This document shows positions 26,302-35,671 of a stretch of DNA of 64,000 bases, one piece after another; position 1 is the first letter of the stretch; every line of letters starts with the position of its first letter. The position numbers and the translations under genes are program-made. The notes beneath the pieces were generated by a model, which saw only the letters and a program-made list of their open reading frames with translations, did no database searches and was not told the origin of the DNA. Source of the stretch: Pseudorhodoferax sp. Leaf267 (GTDB taxonomy: Bacteria; Pseudomonadota; Gammaproteobacteria; Burkholderiales; Burkholderiaceae_C); the NCBI RefSeq assembly GCF_001422405.1, contig NZ_LMMV01000012.1, forward strand, positions 412,830 through 476,829, written 5' to 3'.

Positions 26302-26389
26302 CTGGCTTGCTCAAATTTCAGCGCCGTGGTCCATGCGTGAGGACTGCATAGGACACGGCTTCAAAGGGGCCGGGCTGGCAGGCGACAGA

Positions 26390-27589
26390 TCAATCAAGTG
26401 CTTTCCTCAAGAACGCCGCCGACATCGTCTGCAAGTCTTTCAGCTTCGACTTCACACGCTGGTAGTCGATCGGCTGTTGGACGAGCTCGGTGATGTTGGG
26501 CGCTTGCGCATCGGTGACCAGGCGGTCTCTGAGGTCCAACTGCTCAAGCAGGGACACGAAGCGGTCAGCGCCGCGGTTGCGGTTGACGATGGCCAGAAAC
26601 TTCTTTTCGAAGATGATCGAGAAGACCATGCCATGGAAGGAGTCGGTCAGAACGAAGTCCGCGTCCATGAATGCGCGTATCCATTCCGGGATGTCGATGG
26701 TCTTGGAGCCCGTATCCAAGGTCAGTGAACGGTACGCATATTGCGAGCCGAGCGCGGCCCGGACGTCGCGCGTGAACCCCTGCCGGTCAGGCCCTTCGTC
26801 CAGAACGTAGCTGAGAAAGGTTTTTTTTGAGGGCCTGCTACGGGCGCCTGCAATTTCTTCATAGAACGCGGGGTCCACCAGCAGCGTGGGGTCTAGGACA
26901 TGCTGGGCGTCATGGCGGTCAAACACCGTTGCGCAAATCTCCACGCCAGATGCTTCGCGCACCGAAACCGCGTGAAACTGAGCAATCAACTCCCTGGTAC
27001 GCGCCGTGTGTTCTGGAAACGTCCACGTGCCGTGGCCAAACGATGCGCTGTAGGAGATCTTGCGGATATCCGCAGTGGGTGCGTAACCGAAGAAATAGTC
27101 TTCCTCGGCATTGCTGGGAAAGTAGTCGAGGCGCCAGACCTGGTCGGATCCCACGACAAGTGCGTCCAGGCCAAAACGCTGCGCAGCGGCAGCCAAGTCC
27201 TGCGTGCTGCCGAGGTGACCGGTTCGATTGGGCAGGAAGCGTTTCAGGAATGCCTGGTGCGTCTCGATTCTTCGATCACGCAGTGCGATATCGGCTTTCT
27301 TGAGCAGCTTGCGTTTAACGGAGGCCGGCATGACGTTGAGCGCGGGTGATTTGCCATCGACCGAGGCTGCCAACTGATTGCGCAAAACAGGCAGCCAGGG
27401 CAGCCGTTTCAACGAGCCGATCAACGTTCGGTGCACGACGGAAGTCGGCCATTTGCGTTGGCCGCGTTCCAGAAAAACCACCTCATGCTGCAAGTCCTTG
27501 GCCAGCACGCGATAGAGCGCTGCCGCTTGCAGAATGCCACCATAGTTGGTGTGCAAAGGAAGGGTCAGAAGACCTATGCGTCTAGCCAC
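26390..27589 (-). CDS. Polysaccharide pyruvyl transferase family protein
   Basis: A 399-residue member of the WcaK/CsaB family: IGLLTLPLHTNYGGILQAAAL at the N-terminus, ALVVGSDQVWRLDYF in the middle and DSFHGMVFSIIFEKKFLAI near residue 335. It would transfer a pyruvyl ketal to a sugar, and it is paired with the FrhB-like gene downstream, 88 bases apart. A run of eight A residues on the coding strand (26821-26828) lies within the SKKTFLSYV codons, unusual in this GC-rich gene and prone to slippage. Intact as sequenced. Confidence 0.83.
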   Translation of the reverse strand: MARRIGLLTLPLHTNYGGILQAAALYRVLAKDLQHEVVFLERGQRKWPTSVVHRTLIGSLKRLPWLPVLRNQLAASVDGKSPALNVMPASVKRKLLKKADIALRDRRIETHQAFLKRFLPNRTGHLGSTQDLAAAAQRFGLDALVVGSDQVWRLDYFPSNAEEDYFFGYAPTADIRKISYSASFGHGTWTFPEHTARTRELIAQFHAVSVREASGVEICATVFDRHDAQHVLDPTLLVDPAFYEEIAGARSRPSKKTFLSYVLDEGPDRQGFTRDVRAALGSQYAYRSLTLDTGSKTIDIPEWIRAFMDADFVLTDSFHGMVFSIIFEKKFLAIVNRNRGADRFVSLLEQLDLRDRLVTDAQAPNITELVQQPIDYQRVKSKLKDLQTMSAAFLRKALD

Positions 27590-27613
27590 GCGGCTGCTCC
27601 GATAATTTGAATG

Positions 27614-28549
27614 TCATGACTTTTGGAGGCCACGGCTTTGCAGGTGTTTCAAATACCGCCGGATGTCTGCCTTTAGCCTCCACGGCCGCAGCAGGCGGTA
27701 TTTGCAGCGCAGTGCAAAGCATTTGATGATGTGGCCAGAGTCGGCCAAGGTGTCTGCGTCATCGGATGCCGTTCTTTGTGCAAGCACAAAAAATGCCTTT
27801 CGATGCTCGGGCGCCATCTTTTTCATGAGCTGGTAACCCCACTTTGCAAGCGGGCGCTCGCGATCGCGCTTCTTGATCGCAAAGCCCAGGTCCGAGTCTT
27901 CAATGTGATAAAAAATGTGGCGGGCGGGGTCCCAAAATACCGGGCCCATGAAAAGAATCTGGCCCCATAGATAGCTGTCTTCTCCCCACAGACAGCGGTC
28001 GCGGTCGAAATAACCTCCAGCGGCCAGAAAGGCTTCACGCCGTACGATGGTCGAGCTCGAATGCAACCCGTCCAACGCATATTTCATCCATTGATGGCCA
28101 GCGGCCACTTTCGGTGGAGGCAGCAACGCGGGCGTCGGCGTCAGCAGGGATACCTTGTCCGTGACCTGGTCTGCGTAAACCCCAGTGTCGAAGCCACAGG
28201 CGTAGGCCACTGCTTGCGGATGATTTTCCAGTGCCGTCAGGCCGGCCGCCAGAAAATCGGGCTTCCATTCGTCATCGCCATCGAGGAACGAGAACAGGGG
28301 GGCCCGCGCATGGGACGCGCCGACGTTCCTGGCGCGGCCGGGGCCTGCATTGGGCTGGCGCACCAGCTTGATGCGATCGTCCGCCATTGCTTGGACGACT
28401 GCGGCCGAATTGTCTGTACTGCCATCGTCTACCACGATGATTTCAATGTCGGTGATCCGCTGCGTAATCACGGAGCGAATGGCCCGCTCGATCGTCTGGC
28501 TCTTGTTGTAGAGGGGGATGACGACCGAGATTCGCGGCATGCCGTTCAT
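27614..28549 (-). CDS. Family 2 glycosyltransferase
   Basis: A 311-residue GT-A enzyme with ISVVIPLYNKSQTIERAI, VVDDGSTDNSA, GPGRARNVGASHA and the DXD region SFLDGDDEWKPDFL in the first 105 residues, and a WGEDSYLWGQILFMG segment near residue 188 that corresponds to the GEDIYL segment of the similar enzyme at 11356. It lies 24 bases before the pyruvyltransferase gene start. No membrane helix. Sugar unknown. Confidence 0.87.
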   Translation of the reverse strand: MNGMPRISVVIPLYNKSQTIERAIRSVITQRITDIEIIVVDDGSTDNSAAVVQAMADDRIKLVRQPNAGPGRARNVGASHARAPLFSFLDGDDEWKPDFLAAGLTALENHPQAVAYACGFDTGVYADQVTDKVSLLTPTPALLPPPKVAAGHQWMKYALDGLHSSSTIVRREAFLAAGGYFDRDRCLWGEDSYLWGQILFMGPVFWDPARHIFYHIEDSDLGFAIKKRDRERPLAKWGYQLMKKMAPEHRKAFFVLAQRTASDDADTLADSGHIIKCFALRCKYRLLRPWRLKADIRRYLKHLQSRGLQKS

Positions 28550-28643
28550 GTTGGCATCCTGCGGATGCGGCAGGCCCGGCGAACCGTATTTGGGGTGGCG
28601 CCTGTGCGTACGGGGCGGCGGTGCCAGCAGGGAGTTGTCGCGG

Positions 28644-29831
28644 TCATTGGATGATGTGTTCCAAGGTTGCGATGGACGTGCGCATGCTGGTCTCGACGAA
28701 GGCCCTGGCCATCTCGCTTTCGCGCGCTCTGCGGTGATCGTCTATGAGCAACATGACGCAATGCTCGTGAAAGTCGGCGGCAAATATGCTGCAGTGGAAC
28801 AGCCCTTGCCCGACTGCCATTTCAATGCCGCTGCAGCCTTCGTGGGTGGTGACGACTGGCACGCCATACGACATGGCTTCGACAGTCTTGATTTTCAAAC
28901 CTGTGCCGGAAACACAAGGGTTGATGACCACGGAGCATCGGCTGTAGAAATCAGCCCACAGATCGCCCACGCGCCCGATGAAGCTGACGCCTGGCAGCGC
29001 ACGGTCGATGGACAGATCGCCCGCCACCAGCAATTTCACGTCAGGGTTTGCTGCAATGATTTTTGGCCACTGGTGCTCGATGAATTTCAGCAGGCCTTCC
29101 ACATTATGGTGGTTTTTGGAGCCGATATATCCCAACACCATATTGGACGGCGTGCCGCCACGATGGTGCTGAGCAGGCGCCTTCAGGATGTCGACCAGCG
29201 CCACTTGCGTTTTGGAGCCAGCCAGCAACTTGGTGAAGTGTTCGCGCTCGTTCTGCTGGATCGCAATGACGCGGTGGAAGCTGGAAAGCAGGCGTCGTTC
29301 CTGCCGCTTGCTCAGCGACCACCACATGCCGGCGCCACCGGAGGCGCGAATCCGCTTGTTGCGGTCCGTGAAGCTGTCGTGCGTGTCGACGATCTTGCGG
29401 CGGGTGTCGTCCAGGCAATCGGCCAGCTCTGCCATCAATGCGTATTCGAAGATCACGGCATCGGGCCTGATCTTCTGCACGATCTCCTTGAACTGTCTTT
29501 TGTCCTGGGGGCGGAAGATGCCGGATGTGATGGTCACGTCCTGCGCCGCTTCGAATCTGCGCAAGCCACGACGCAGCAGTACACGCCATACCTTTTGCTG
29601 CAGGTTTCCACCGATGACACGCCCGCCATTCAGTTCGTGGTAGTTGGCGCCATAGACGGTGGCCATCTCATGGCCGCTGCGTGTGTCCTGGATCAACCGG
29701 ATGGGGCACAGCAGGAAATGGATGTCGCAGCCCAGCGAGCGCAGGCTGTCCACCATCTGGTTGATGCGGGAGCTGTTGCCCGCCAGGGCAGGGTGGCTGA
29801 CGACGGGGCTGGCGATGAGCACTTTTTTCAT
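28644..29831 (-). CDS. GT4-family glycosyltransferase
   Basis: A 395-residue GT-B enzyme starting MKKVLIASPVVSHPALAGNSSRI. The donor half has MVLGYIGSKNHHNVEGLL, VKLLVAGDLS, FIGRVGDLWADFYS and NPCVSGTGLKIKTVEAMSYG, the last being the Glu-containing sugar-nucleotide site. ATG 29831 is chosen because this is where family similarity begins; the in-frame extension to 30029 would overlap the next gene and has no family character. Substrate unknown. Confidence 0.83.
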   Translation of the reverse strand: MKKVLIASPVVSHPALAGNSSRINQMVDSLRSLGCDIHFLLCPIRLIQDTRSGHEMATVYGANYHELNGGRVIGGNLQQKVWRVLLRRGLRRFEAAQDVTITSGIFRPQDKRQFKEIVQKIRPDAVIFEYALMAELADCLDDTRRKIVDTHDSFTDRNKRIRASGGAGMWWSLSKRQERRLLSSFHRVIAIQQNEREHFTKLLAGSKTQVALVDILKAPAQHHRGGTPSNMVLGYIGSKNHHNVEGLLKFIEHQWPKIIAANPDVKLLVAGDLSIDRALPGVSFIGRVGDLWADFYSRCSVVINPCVSGTGLKIKTVEAMSYGVPVVTTHEGCSGIEMAVGQGLFHCSIFAADFHEHCVMLLIDDHRRARESEMARAFVETSMRTSIATLEHIIQ

Positions 29832-29982
29832 GGGGCGCAGTAGCAGTGCGCAGCCCGGCCTGCTCCCGAGCCGGCCTTCGATGGCCGTGTGGGCATGGAC
29901 ACGGCCGCATGGGCTGCGCGCTTGTCCGCGAGCCCGGTCGACCAGGCGCTTTTTACGAAGAATTGGATCAAAGGTGCTTGCA

Positions 29983-31296
29983 TCAACGCTTGTGCAGTGC
30001 TTCCACAATCCTGCTAGCTGCTTTTTCAAGCAGAGCCGGATGTGCAGTCGCGAGGTAGTCAGGCTGGTTGATGCTGATGTCGGCTAGCGGCTCTATGGGG
30101 GCAAAGCTGGTCGTCGGCTTGAGCGCAACGCCATGCGCGCCGGCGCGCTGGATCAGCAACGACAACTCGTTGATATGCATGTGGAAATCCGGCGGCATGG
30201 GTTGTGGCCGGTTCTCTTGCATGGCGCGTGCCATCTCCGCTAGGCCGGCCAGCTTGTCTTGCGCATAGATCTCGCGCCGGCGCAGCCAGCTCACGAAGCG
30301 GTGCTTGAGCGAGGTGCCGACGCCTTTTTCGGTCTCGACCGCGTGGGACTTCCAGCGCCGCACCAGCGGCACGCGCCGGCCGCCGGCGCCGAATAGCCGA
30401 CCGAGCAGCGGCTGGGTGCGCACGGTGTAGGCCTTGCGCGCTGCGAGCGTCACGCGCGAGAACCGCTCCAGGTGCACGGGCGATTGGTCGTGGAACACGT
30501 TGTCGACCGTGATCTCACCTTGCTCGCCGATGACCCGCATCTGGTGGTTGCGCGGGGAGACCCAGGTGCAGGTGACGCGTGCGGCCACGCCGTTGGCGAA
30601 GTGGAGGCAGGCGACCGAGAAGTCGGGGGTGTCAGGGGGAGTCAGCGGCGTGTCGGTCTTGTGGTGCACCAGGAAGTCCGAAAACGCCGTGACCGAGATG
30701 ACTGGGCCGAACATGGCGCACAGCCAGACCAGGTGGTAGGCAACGTGTTCCACCGTGCACCCTTCCTGGAATTCTTCCGCGTAGGGGAAGGGCGCGCCAG
30801 TCGGGCTTTGCACCTTCTCCAACTGCATCATGTGAGCCGGGTTGTCATCGAGCTCGGCATAGACGAGCACAGGCTTGCCGATAGCGCCGTCGCGCACGGC
30901 CTTCCATAACGTGCTGACAGCATCGCAATACAGGTTGCTCGGGGCACCTGTAAGAACCAGGCCGAGCTGCTCGGCCAGCGCGAACAGTTCGCGTGTCTGG
31001 TCGATGTCAGTGGTGAAAGGTTTTTCGGAATAGACGTGCTTGCCGGCTTCCAATGCGCGCCGGATGACTGCGTTGTGCGACTGGATGCTCGTCAAGTTGA
31101 CTACCGTCTCGACGGCCGGATCCGTGAGAAGTGCTTCTAGACTGGAATAGACCTTGTAGCCGTAGTGTTGCGAAACGGTGGCTGAGCGCGCGGTGTCGAT
31201 GTCGAACACGCCGCAGATCTCCAGTTCGTGGTGCGCCCACTGGGTGCGCATGTAGATGTCGAACACGTATCCGCATCCGATGAAGGCAATCTTCAT
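29983..31296 (-). CDS. Gfo/Idh/MocA-family oxidoreductase
   Basis: A 437-residue NAD(P)-dependent dehydrogenase with Rossmann opening IAFIGCGYVFDIYM, the HVYSEKPFTTD motif near residue 90, and an extended C-terminal region compared with the 364-residue family member at 5364. It would act on a nucleotide sugar or sugar for the polymer. It is followed by a 151-base gap before the glycosyltransferase start and preceded by an 84-base gap after epsE. The long - strand operon context suggests co-transcription. Confidence 0.85.
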   Translation of the reverse strand: MKIAFIGCGYVFDIYMRTQWAHHELEICGVFDIDTARSATVSQHYGYKVYSSLEALLTDPAVETVVNLTSIQSHNAVIRRALEAGKHVYSEKPFTTDIDQTRELFALAEQLGLVLTGAPSNLYCDAVSTLWKAVRDGAIGKPVLVYAELDDNPAHMMQLEKVQSPTGAPFPYAEEFQEGCTVEHVAYHLVWLCAMFGPVISVTAFSDFLVHHKTDTPLTPPDTPDFSVACLHFANGVAARVTCTWVSPRNHQMRVIGEQGEITVDNVFHDQSPVHLERFSRVTLAARKAYTVRTQPLLGRLFGAGGRRVPLVRRWKSHAVETEKGVGTSLKHRFVSWLRRREIYAQDKLAGLAEMARAMQENRPQPMPPDFHMHINELSLLIQRAGAHGVALKPTTSFAPIEPLADISINQPDYLATAHPALLEKAASRIVEALHKR

Positions 31297-31380
31297 GTCG
31301 CGTGGCTTCCTTGGGGTTGGCTGTCGGTGGCAGTGAGGCCGCGGAGCCGCGGCCCGCGAAATGGATGCCGGCGCCGTACG

Positions 31381-32208
31381 CTAGAACAGGCTCTCGCGCA
31401 CGTAGATCACATCGTTTTGCTGCAGCGTGTCTGTCAGCGATGGCGTCGTCTGCTGCACGACGCCTGAGGCATCGCGCCGGTGCAGGCGCAAGCGCGACTC
31501 GCTGCCTCGGTTGGTCGGACCACCGCCCATGGCCAGGCCTTGCATGACCGTCATCCCGCGCTCGATGCGATAGGGACCGGCGCGTTGCGCTTCACCGTAG
31601 ATGTAGAACACGGGCGCCCGGTGCACGTACAGCGTGTCACCCGCGGCAACCAACAGGTTGTTGCCCGATTCCTCGTCCAAGAACAATGCAGGAATGTCGA
31701 TTAGCTTGCGGAACGGCTTGCCGTCGCGCATGCCGCTGAGGATAACAGTGTCGTCTCCAGTGCTTGTGGTTCCGCCGGCCATTGCCAGCACGTCGCTGAC
31801 GCGGGTATTGGCGATCTCTAGAGGAAAGCGACCTGGGCGTTGCACTTGTCCCAGCACGGAAACCTGGTTGCCACGCACCTGCACGAGGACGATGTTGACC
31901 TGAGGCTGCTGCAGGAAGCCGCCGCTCTTGAGTGCGGCGGCAATTTTCTTTTCGGCATTGGCAATGCTGAGCCCGCCGATGGTTACGCCGCCTACGAGCG
32001 GCATGGTGATGGCGCCACTTTCCGAAACGCGCGCATCGGTGGTCAGGTCCGGGCTTTGGAACACGAGCACACGGATGGTGTCTCCTGCGCCGAGCCGGTA
32101 GTCCTGTGTGACCTGGTCTTGTGCCAGTGCAGCAGCGCCGGTGAACAGCAGGCAGCACAGCAACAGCACGCGCCAAATCAGGGGGTGGGATTGGGACATT
32201 GAGTGCAT
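31381..32208 (-). CDS. epsE: Polysaccharide export protein EpsE (Wza-like)
   Basis: A roughly 275-residue exported protein of the Wza/BexD family. A signal peptide covers about residues 1-29 (IWRVLLLCCLLFTGAAALAQ); no lipobox cysteine precedes the cleavage site in good position. The poly_export domain starts YRLGAGDTIRVLVFQSPDLTT and is followed by two SLBB-type units (VSVLGQVQRPGRFPLE and VFYIYGEAQRAGPYRIE). It would form the periplasmic/outer-membrane exit channel working with EpsF. The start is uncertain: ATG codons at 32220, 32208 and 32199 are all in frame with none behind a clear ribosome-binding site. Confidence 0.85.
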   Translation of the reverse strand: MHSMSQSHPLIWRVLLLCCLLFTGAAALAQDQVTQDYRLGAGDTIRVLVFQSPDLTTDARVSESGAITMPLVGGVTIGGLSIANAEKKIAAALKSGGFLQQPQVNIVLVQVRGNQVSVLGQVQRPGRFPLEIANTRVSDVLAMAGGTTSTGDDTVILSGMRDGKPFRKLIDIPALFLDEESGNNLLVAAGDTLYVHRAPVFYIYGEAQRAGPYRIERGMTVMQGLAMGGGPTNRGSESRLRLHRRDASGVVQQTTPSLTDTLQQNDVIYVRESLF

Positions 32209-32236
32209 GGTAGGAGGCATGGAAAGCAGGTCTGGG

Positions 32237-33427
32237 TCAAAAGCGGAATGTCGCATCCACCGTGGCGCTGTTGTTGGTGTAGTCGGCGCCGCTGATGGTG
32301 GACGTTCGGCGACTGCGTTGCACCGCGGCACCGAAGGACAGTGCGTCTATCGGGGTCCACCGCAGGCCCAGCCGCATACCGTGGATCTTGTCTTCTCGGT
32401 TTTCTGGGACGACACCAGGCGGCGTGCCGTCGAAGTCATTGATCGTGCGGTCAAAGCCCGCATACACGACAGTCCGCGAGCGTACGGACCAGTTCGCGCT
32501 CAGCCCTAGTCGGCTATTGCTGATGTAGCTGCTGGTGTTGTTCTGGTTCGCTGAAAGGCCACGTGAAGCGAGGGCCTGGAAATGTAGCTTGCCGGTCGCC
32601 GCCCATTGGGCGTTGATGTCACCAACGACCCCCGAAAAGTCACGCAGCGCCAGGCCGGGATGCTCGCGTGATAGGTGTGCAATGCGAGCGCCAACGGTAG
32701 TTTTACCCGTGACCGCCCACGCAAAACGCAGCTCATGCTGCAGTTGTTCGAATGACCTGGGCAACGCGGTTACCCCAGGAATGCGGTTCTGGTACGTGCC
32801 TTGGCCATCAAGCAAACGGTAACTGATGCTGCTGCCAGAAGGGAAAAGATACCGGACGCCGATTGAAACATTGCGCAGCGTGTAGTCGCCTTGCTCTGCG
32901 ATCGGCTGCTCATTGGTACGCGTTTCCCGTTCCAATCCCCCCAGCAAGCGCCAGTCCCGGCCTACTACGGCTTCCATTGAGGCAGCCGTCGTCTGATCGG
33001 TGCGGAGATTGCGAGCGCGGCCTCCAAAATAGTCATAGGAGTTAAGTGCTTCGTCCTGCTCTCGGCGCAATGTGCCGTGCAGGCGCGGGGTCAAGCTCCA
33101 ATGCCACACAGCGCGATAGTTCAATGCGTTGTAGTTAAGGTAGTCGCTGGTGCGAAACCTGTTCGCTACAACGCTGGCGTCTAATTCAACGCGCTGAAGT
33201 GAATATTGCTTGTCCAGCTCCATCCCCAAGGTGGTCATGTCCCGCGTTTCCGAGCGGACCGGATTACTGGCGTTGATCCCGGAACTGCGAAAAAAATTGG
33301 AGTCGTACAGCACGGCGTGCCGCACCCGGAAGTTCAGTGTGTCGAACTGGTCGGCACGCGCCGGGGAATACGCAGCGAGCACCGCCAATGCAGCCAGCGC
33401 ACGTGTGGCGCGGATCGGAGTTCTCAT
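32237..33427 (-). CDS. epsL: EpsL-type outer-membrane beta-barrel protein
   Basis: A 396-residue exported barrel. The signal peptide is residues 1-25 (TRALAALAVLAAYSPARA), the rest alternates polar and hydrophobic residues as beta strands do, and it ends ATFRF with the terminal Phe of outer-membrane proteins. ATG 33427 is chosen since it starts the signal peptide; the in-frame start at 33508 lies within the previous gene. EpsL relatives occur in eps loci of this type, probably as part of the exit route with EpsE. Exact function is not established. Confidence 0.8.
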   Translation of the reverse strand: MRTPIRATRALAALAVLAAYSPARADQFDTLNFRVRHAVLYDSNFFRSSGINASNPVRSETRDMTTLGMELDKQYSLQRVELDASVVANRFRTSDYLNYNALNYRAVWHWSLTPRLHGTLRREQDEALNSYDYFGGRARNLRTDQTTAASMEAVVGRDWRLLGGLERETRTNEQPIAEQGDYTLRNVSIGVRYLFPSGSSISYRLLDGQGTYQNRIPGVTALPRSFEQLQHELRFAWAVTGKTTVGARIAHLSREHPGLALRDFSGVVGDINAQWAATGKLHFQALASRGLSANQNNTSSYISNSRLGLSANWSVRSRTVVYAGFDRTINDFDGTPPGVVPENREDKIHGMRLGLRWTPIDALSFGAAVQRSRRTSTISGADYTNNSATVDATFRF

Positions 33428-33432
33428 CACCC

Positions 33433-34854
33433 TCAGAACGCCTTGCTGTCCTTGAACACCACACCCACCGTCCGCGCCACGATGTACAGATCGAGCCGCA
33501 CTGACCAATTCCGCAAGTAGTCCAGGTCGAATTCGATGCGGCGGCGCATGGAGTCCAGGTCGTCGCCGCCCCGGTAGCCGTTGACCTGCGCCCAGCCGGT
33601 GATGCCCGGTCGCACCTTGTGCCGGATCATGTAGCCGGAGATGAGCTTGCGGTACTGCTCGTTGACGGCAATGGCATGCGGCCGCGGACCGACGACGCTC
33701 ATGCGGCCTTGCAATACGTTGAAGAACTGGGGTAGTTCATCCAGCGAAGTCTTGCGGATGAAGGCGCCGACGCGCGTGACGCGCGCGTCCCCGCGCTTGA
33801 CCTGGGTGTAGCTGGTCGCGCCGTCTTCCGTGACCGTCATGGAGCGGAACTTGTAGACCAGGATTTCCTTGCCGTCGAGCCCGTAGCGGCGCTGCTTGAA
33901 GATGATGGGGCCGGGCGAGGTGAGCTTGATGCTGATCGCGACGGCCAGCATGACGGGCGAGATCATGATCAGGATGATCAGCGCGAGCGAGAAGTCCCAC
34001 AGCCGCTTGACCGCGCCGCTGGTGCCGCGGAACGGCGTCTCGCAGACGGAAATGACGGGCATGCCGTAGACCGAGTCGGTGCGGCCCTGGATCAGGTCGG
34101 TGACGAACATGTCCGGCACGAAATAAATCGAGGCCGTCGTGTCTTTGAGGCCGTCGAGCACCTGCAGGATGCGCGGCTGTGAGGCCATGGGCAGCGACAG
34201 GTAGATGATCTGGATGTCGTTGGCCTTCACGTACGCCGGCAGGCCTGCCAGGCGATCGATGAGGCCGAAGCCGATGGGCGCGTTGAGGCGGTGCAGCTCG
34301 CGGTCGTCGAAGAAGCCGGCCACGTCCACGCGGGCGTAGGGGGTGTCGCGGATGCGGCGCGCCAGCGCGATGCCCTGTGTGTTCATGCCGACGATGACGG
34401 CTTTGCGCGACGGGCCGCGCAGGCTGAGCACGAAAGGGGCAGCCAGGCGCAGCGCGCGGTGGGCGACGATCTGGGCCACCGGTGCGATCCAGAGCCAGGC
34501 GAGCAGGGCGTTGCGCGAGAACTCGCGGATGTAGCCCGTGGCGATGCCCGTGATGAGCAGCAACGCCGCGATGCCGATCCAGTTGATCACGGTCTGCGTG
34601 ACCAGCTTGCCCAGCGACGACTGCAGCTGCGTGGTGCCGGGGAAGGTCATGGCGAACACGATGACCGACAGGATCAGGTGCGACGGCGGCAGCGCGCCGT
34701 CGAAATACAAGCCGATGCCCCACAGGGACAGCACCAATACGCCGGGGTCGATCAGCGATTCGATGAACCTCAGGGGGTGGTCTCGGCCCAGGGTGCCGGC
34801 GCCGATGGGCGTGGCCGGCTTGGGCTCGGGCAGGGGAAGGGATTGACTATCCAT
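33433..34854 (-). CDS. Undecaprenyl-phosphate sugar-phosphate transferase (WcaJ-like)
   Basis: A 473-residue initiating enzyme that places the first sugar phosphate, probably glucose-1-phosphate, on undecaprenyl phosphate. There are four to five N-terminal membrane helices, a central CoA-binding-like Rossmann region (KAVIVGMNTQGIALAR), a further helix, and a C-terminal catalytic domain with FKQRRYGLDGKEILVYKFRSM, TSLDELPQFFNVLQG, MSVVGPRPHA and VRPGITGWAQVNG. It overlaps the start of epsA-side gene order by 8 bases, so regulator and enzyme are coupled. A second such transferase lies at 52691-54067. Confidence 0.9.
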   Translation of the reverse strand: MDSQSLPLPEPKPATPIGAGTLGRDHPLRFIESLIDPGVLVLSLWGIGLYFDGALPPSHLILSVIVFAMTFPGTTQLQSSLGKLVTQTVINWIGIAALLLITGIATGYIREFSRNALLAWLWIAPVAQIVAHRALRLAAPFVLSLRGPSRKAVIVGMNTQGIALARRIRDTPYARVDVAGFFDDRELHRLNAPIGFGLIDRLAGLPAYVKANDIQIIYLSLPMASQPRILQVLDGLKDTTASIYFVPDMFVTDLIQGRTDSVYGMPVISVCETPFRGTSGAVKRLWDFSLALIILIMISPVMLAVAISIKLTSPGPIIFKQRRYGLDGKEILVYKFRSMTVTEDGATSYTQVKRGDARVTRVGAFIRKTSLDELPQFFNVLQGRMSVVGPRPHAIAVNEQYRKLISGYMIRHKVRPGITGWAQVNGYRGGDDLDSMRRRIEFDLDYLRNWSVRLDLYIVARTVGVVFKDSKAF

Positions 34855-35671
34855 GAAGCATGCTGTCCTTGAAACGGGACACGGCTTGCGCCCGGCTGTA
34901 CACGTCGAGCTTTTTGAAGATACGTTGCAGGTGGTTCTTGACCGTGAACGCGCTGATGTCCAGGATGGCGCCGATCTCGTGATTGGTCTTGCCCATCTCG
35001 ACCCAGCGCATGATCTGCAGCTCGCGCTCGGTCATGGCGGGGGTGTTGAACTGGCCCGACGTGGCCGGCACCGTGATCTGCTCGGGTTGCATGCGCGGCA
35101 TTGCCGTGGCGTGCTCGTGGTACGGCTGGACGGTGGGCCGTGCAGACCGGCGCGGTAGCGTCGCGACCTGGCGAAAGCCCAGGTCGATGTGCGGCAGCAG
35201 CGCTGCCAGCGCCCCTGCGGTCTCCGCGCCGTGGCCGGCAGCTGGCGAGACCAGCACATACATACAGTCCTGGCCGGTCCTCCGGTCGCGCAGTCCATGC
35301 ACCAGCATGGAGCGCGAGGCGAGCGCCAGGCTGGCAAGGGCACCCTGCAATACGTCGCCAGCCACGGTGCATGGCTGCTCGCCGTGGTCCTGCCAATGCG
35401 CGAAAAGCTGCCGGGTCGGTGCCTGCAACTTGTCAGCCTCCACTGCGCTGGTGCGCACGCCGGGGAGGTCGGACACGATGTCGAACTCGAAGGCGCCGCC
35501 GCGCAGGTTGCCCCAGGCGGCAAGCAAGATGTCGTGTGGCAGGATCTGCTGCATGTCGACGCTGCGCAGCCAAGTCAACAGACCCAGGTGCGTGCGGATG
35601 CCAGGCGCTGCAGCCAGCAGCCGCATGCATCGGTCACGGTCCTCGGTGGCAAGTTGATCTAAAAACTGCAT
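34847..35671 (-). CDS. epsA: EpsA, LuxR-type transcriptional regulator
   Basis: A 274-residue DNA-binding regulator. The C-terminal HTH of the LuxR/FixJ type is clear: MTERELQIMRWVEMGKTNHEIG, then ISAFTVKNHLQRIFKKLDV at about residues 214-255. The N-terminal 190 residues have no known receiver motif; in EpsA relatives this region is of unknown input. It is the first gene of the - strand eps operon and overlaps the next gene by 8 bases, so it probably controls the operon that it heads. Inverted GTTGC/GCAAC repeats upstream could be its binding sites. Confidence 0.88.
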   Translation of the reverse strand: MQFLDQLATEDRDRCMRLLAAAPGIRTHLGLLTWLRSVDMQQILPHDILLAAWGNLRGGAFEFDIVSDLPGVRTSAVEADKLQAPTRQLFAHWQDHGEQPCTVAGDVLQGALASLALASRSMLVHGLRDRRTGQDCMYVLVSPAAGHGAETAGALAALLPHIDLGFRQVATLPRRSARPTVQPYHEHATAMPRMQPEQITVPATSGQFNTPAMTERELQIMRWVEMGKTNHEIGAILDISAFTVKNHLQRIFKKLDVYSRAQAVSRFKDSMLHG

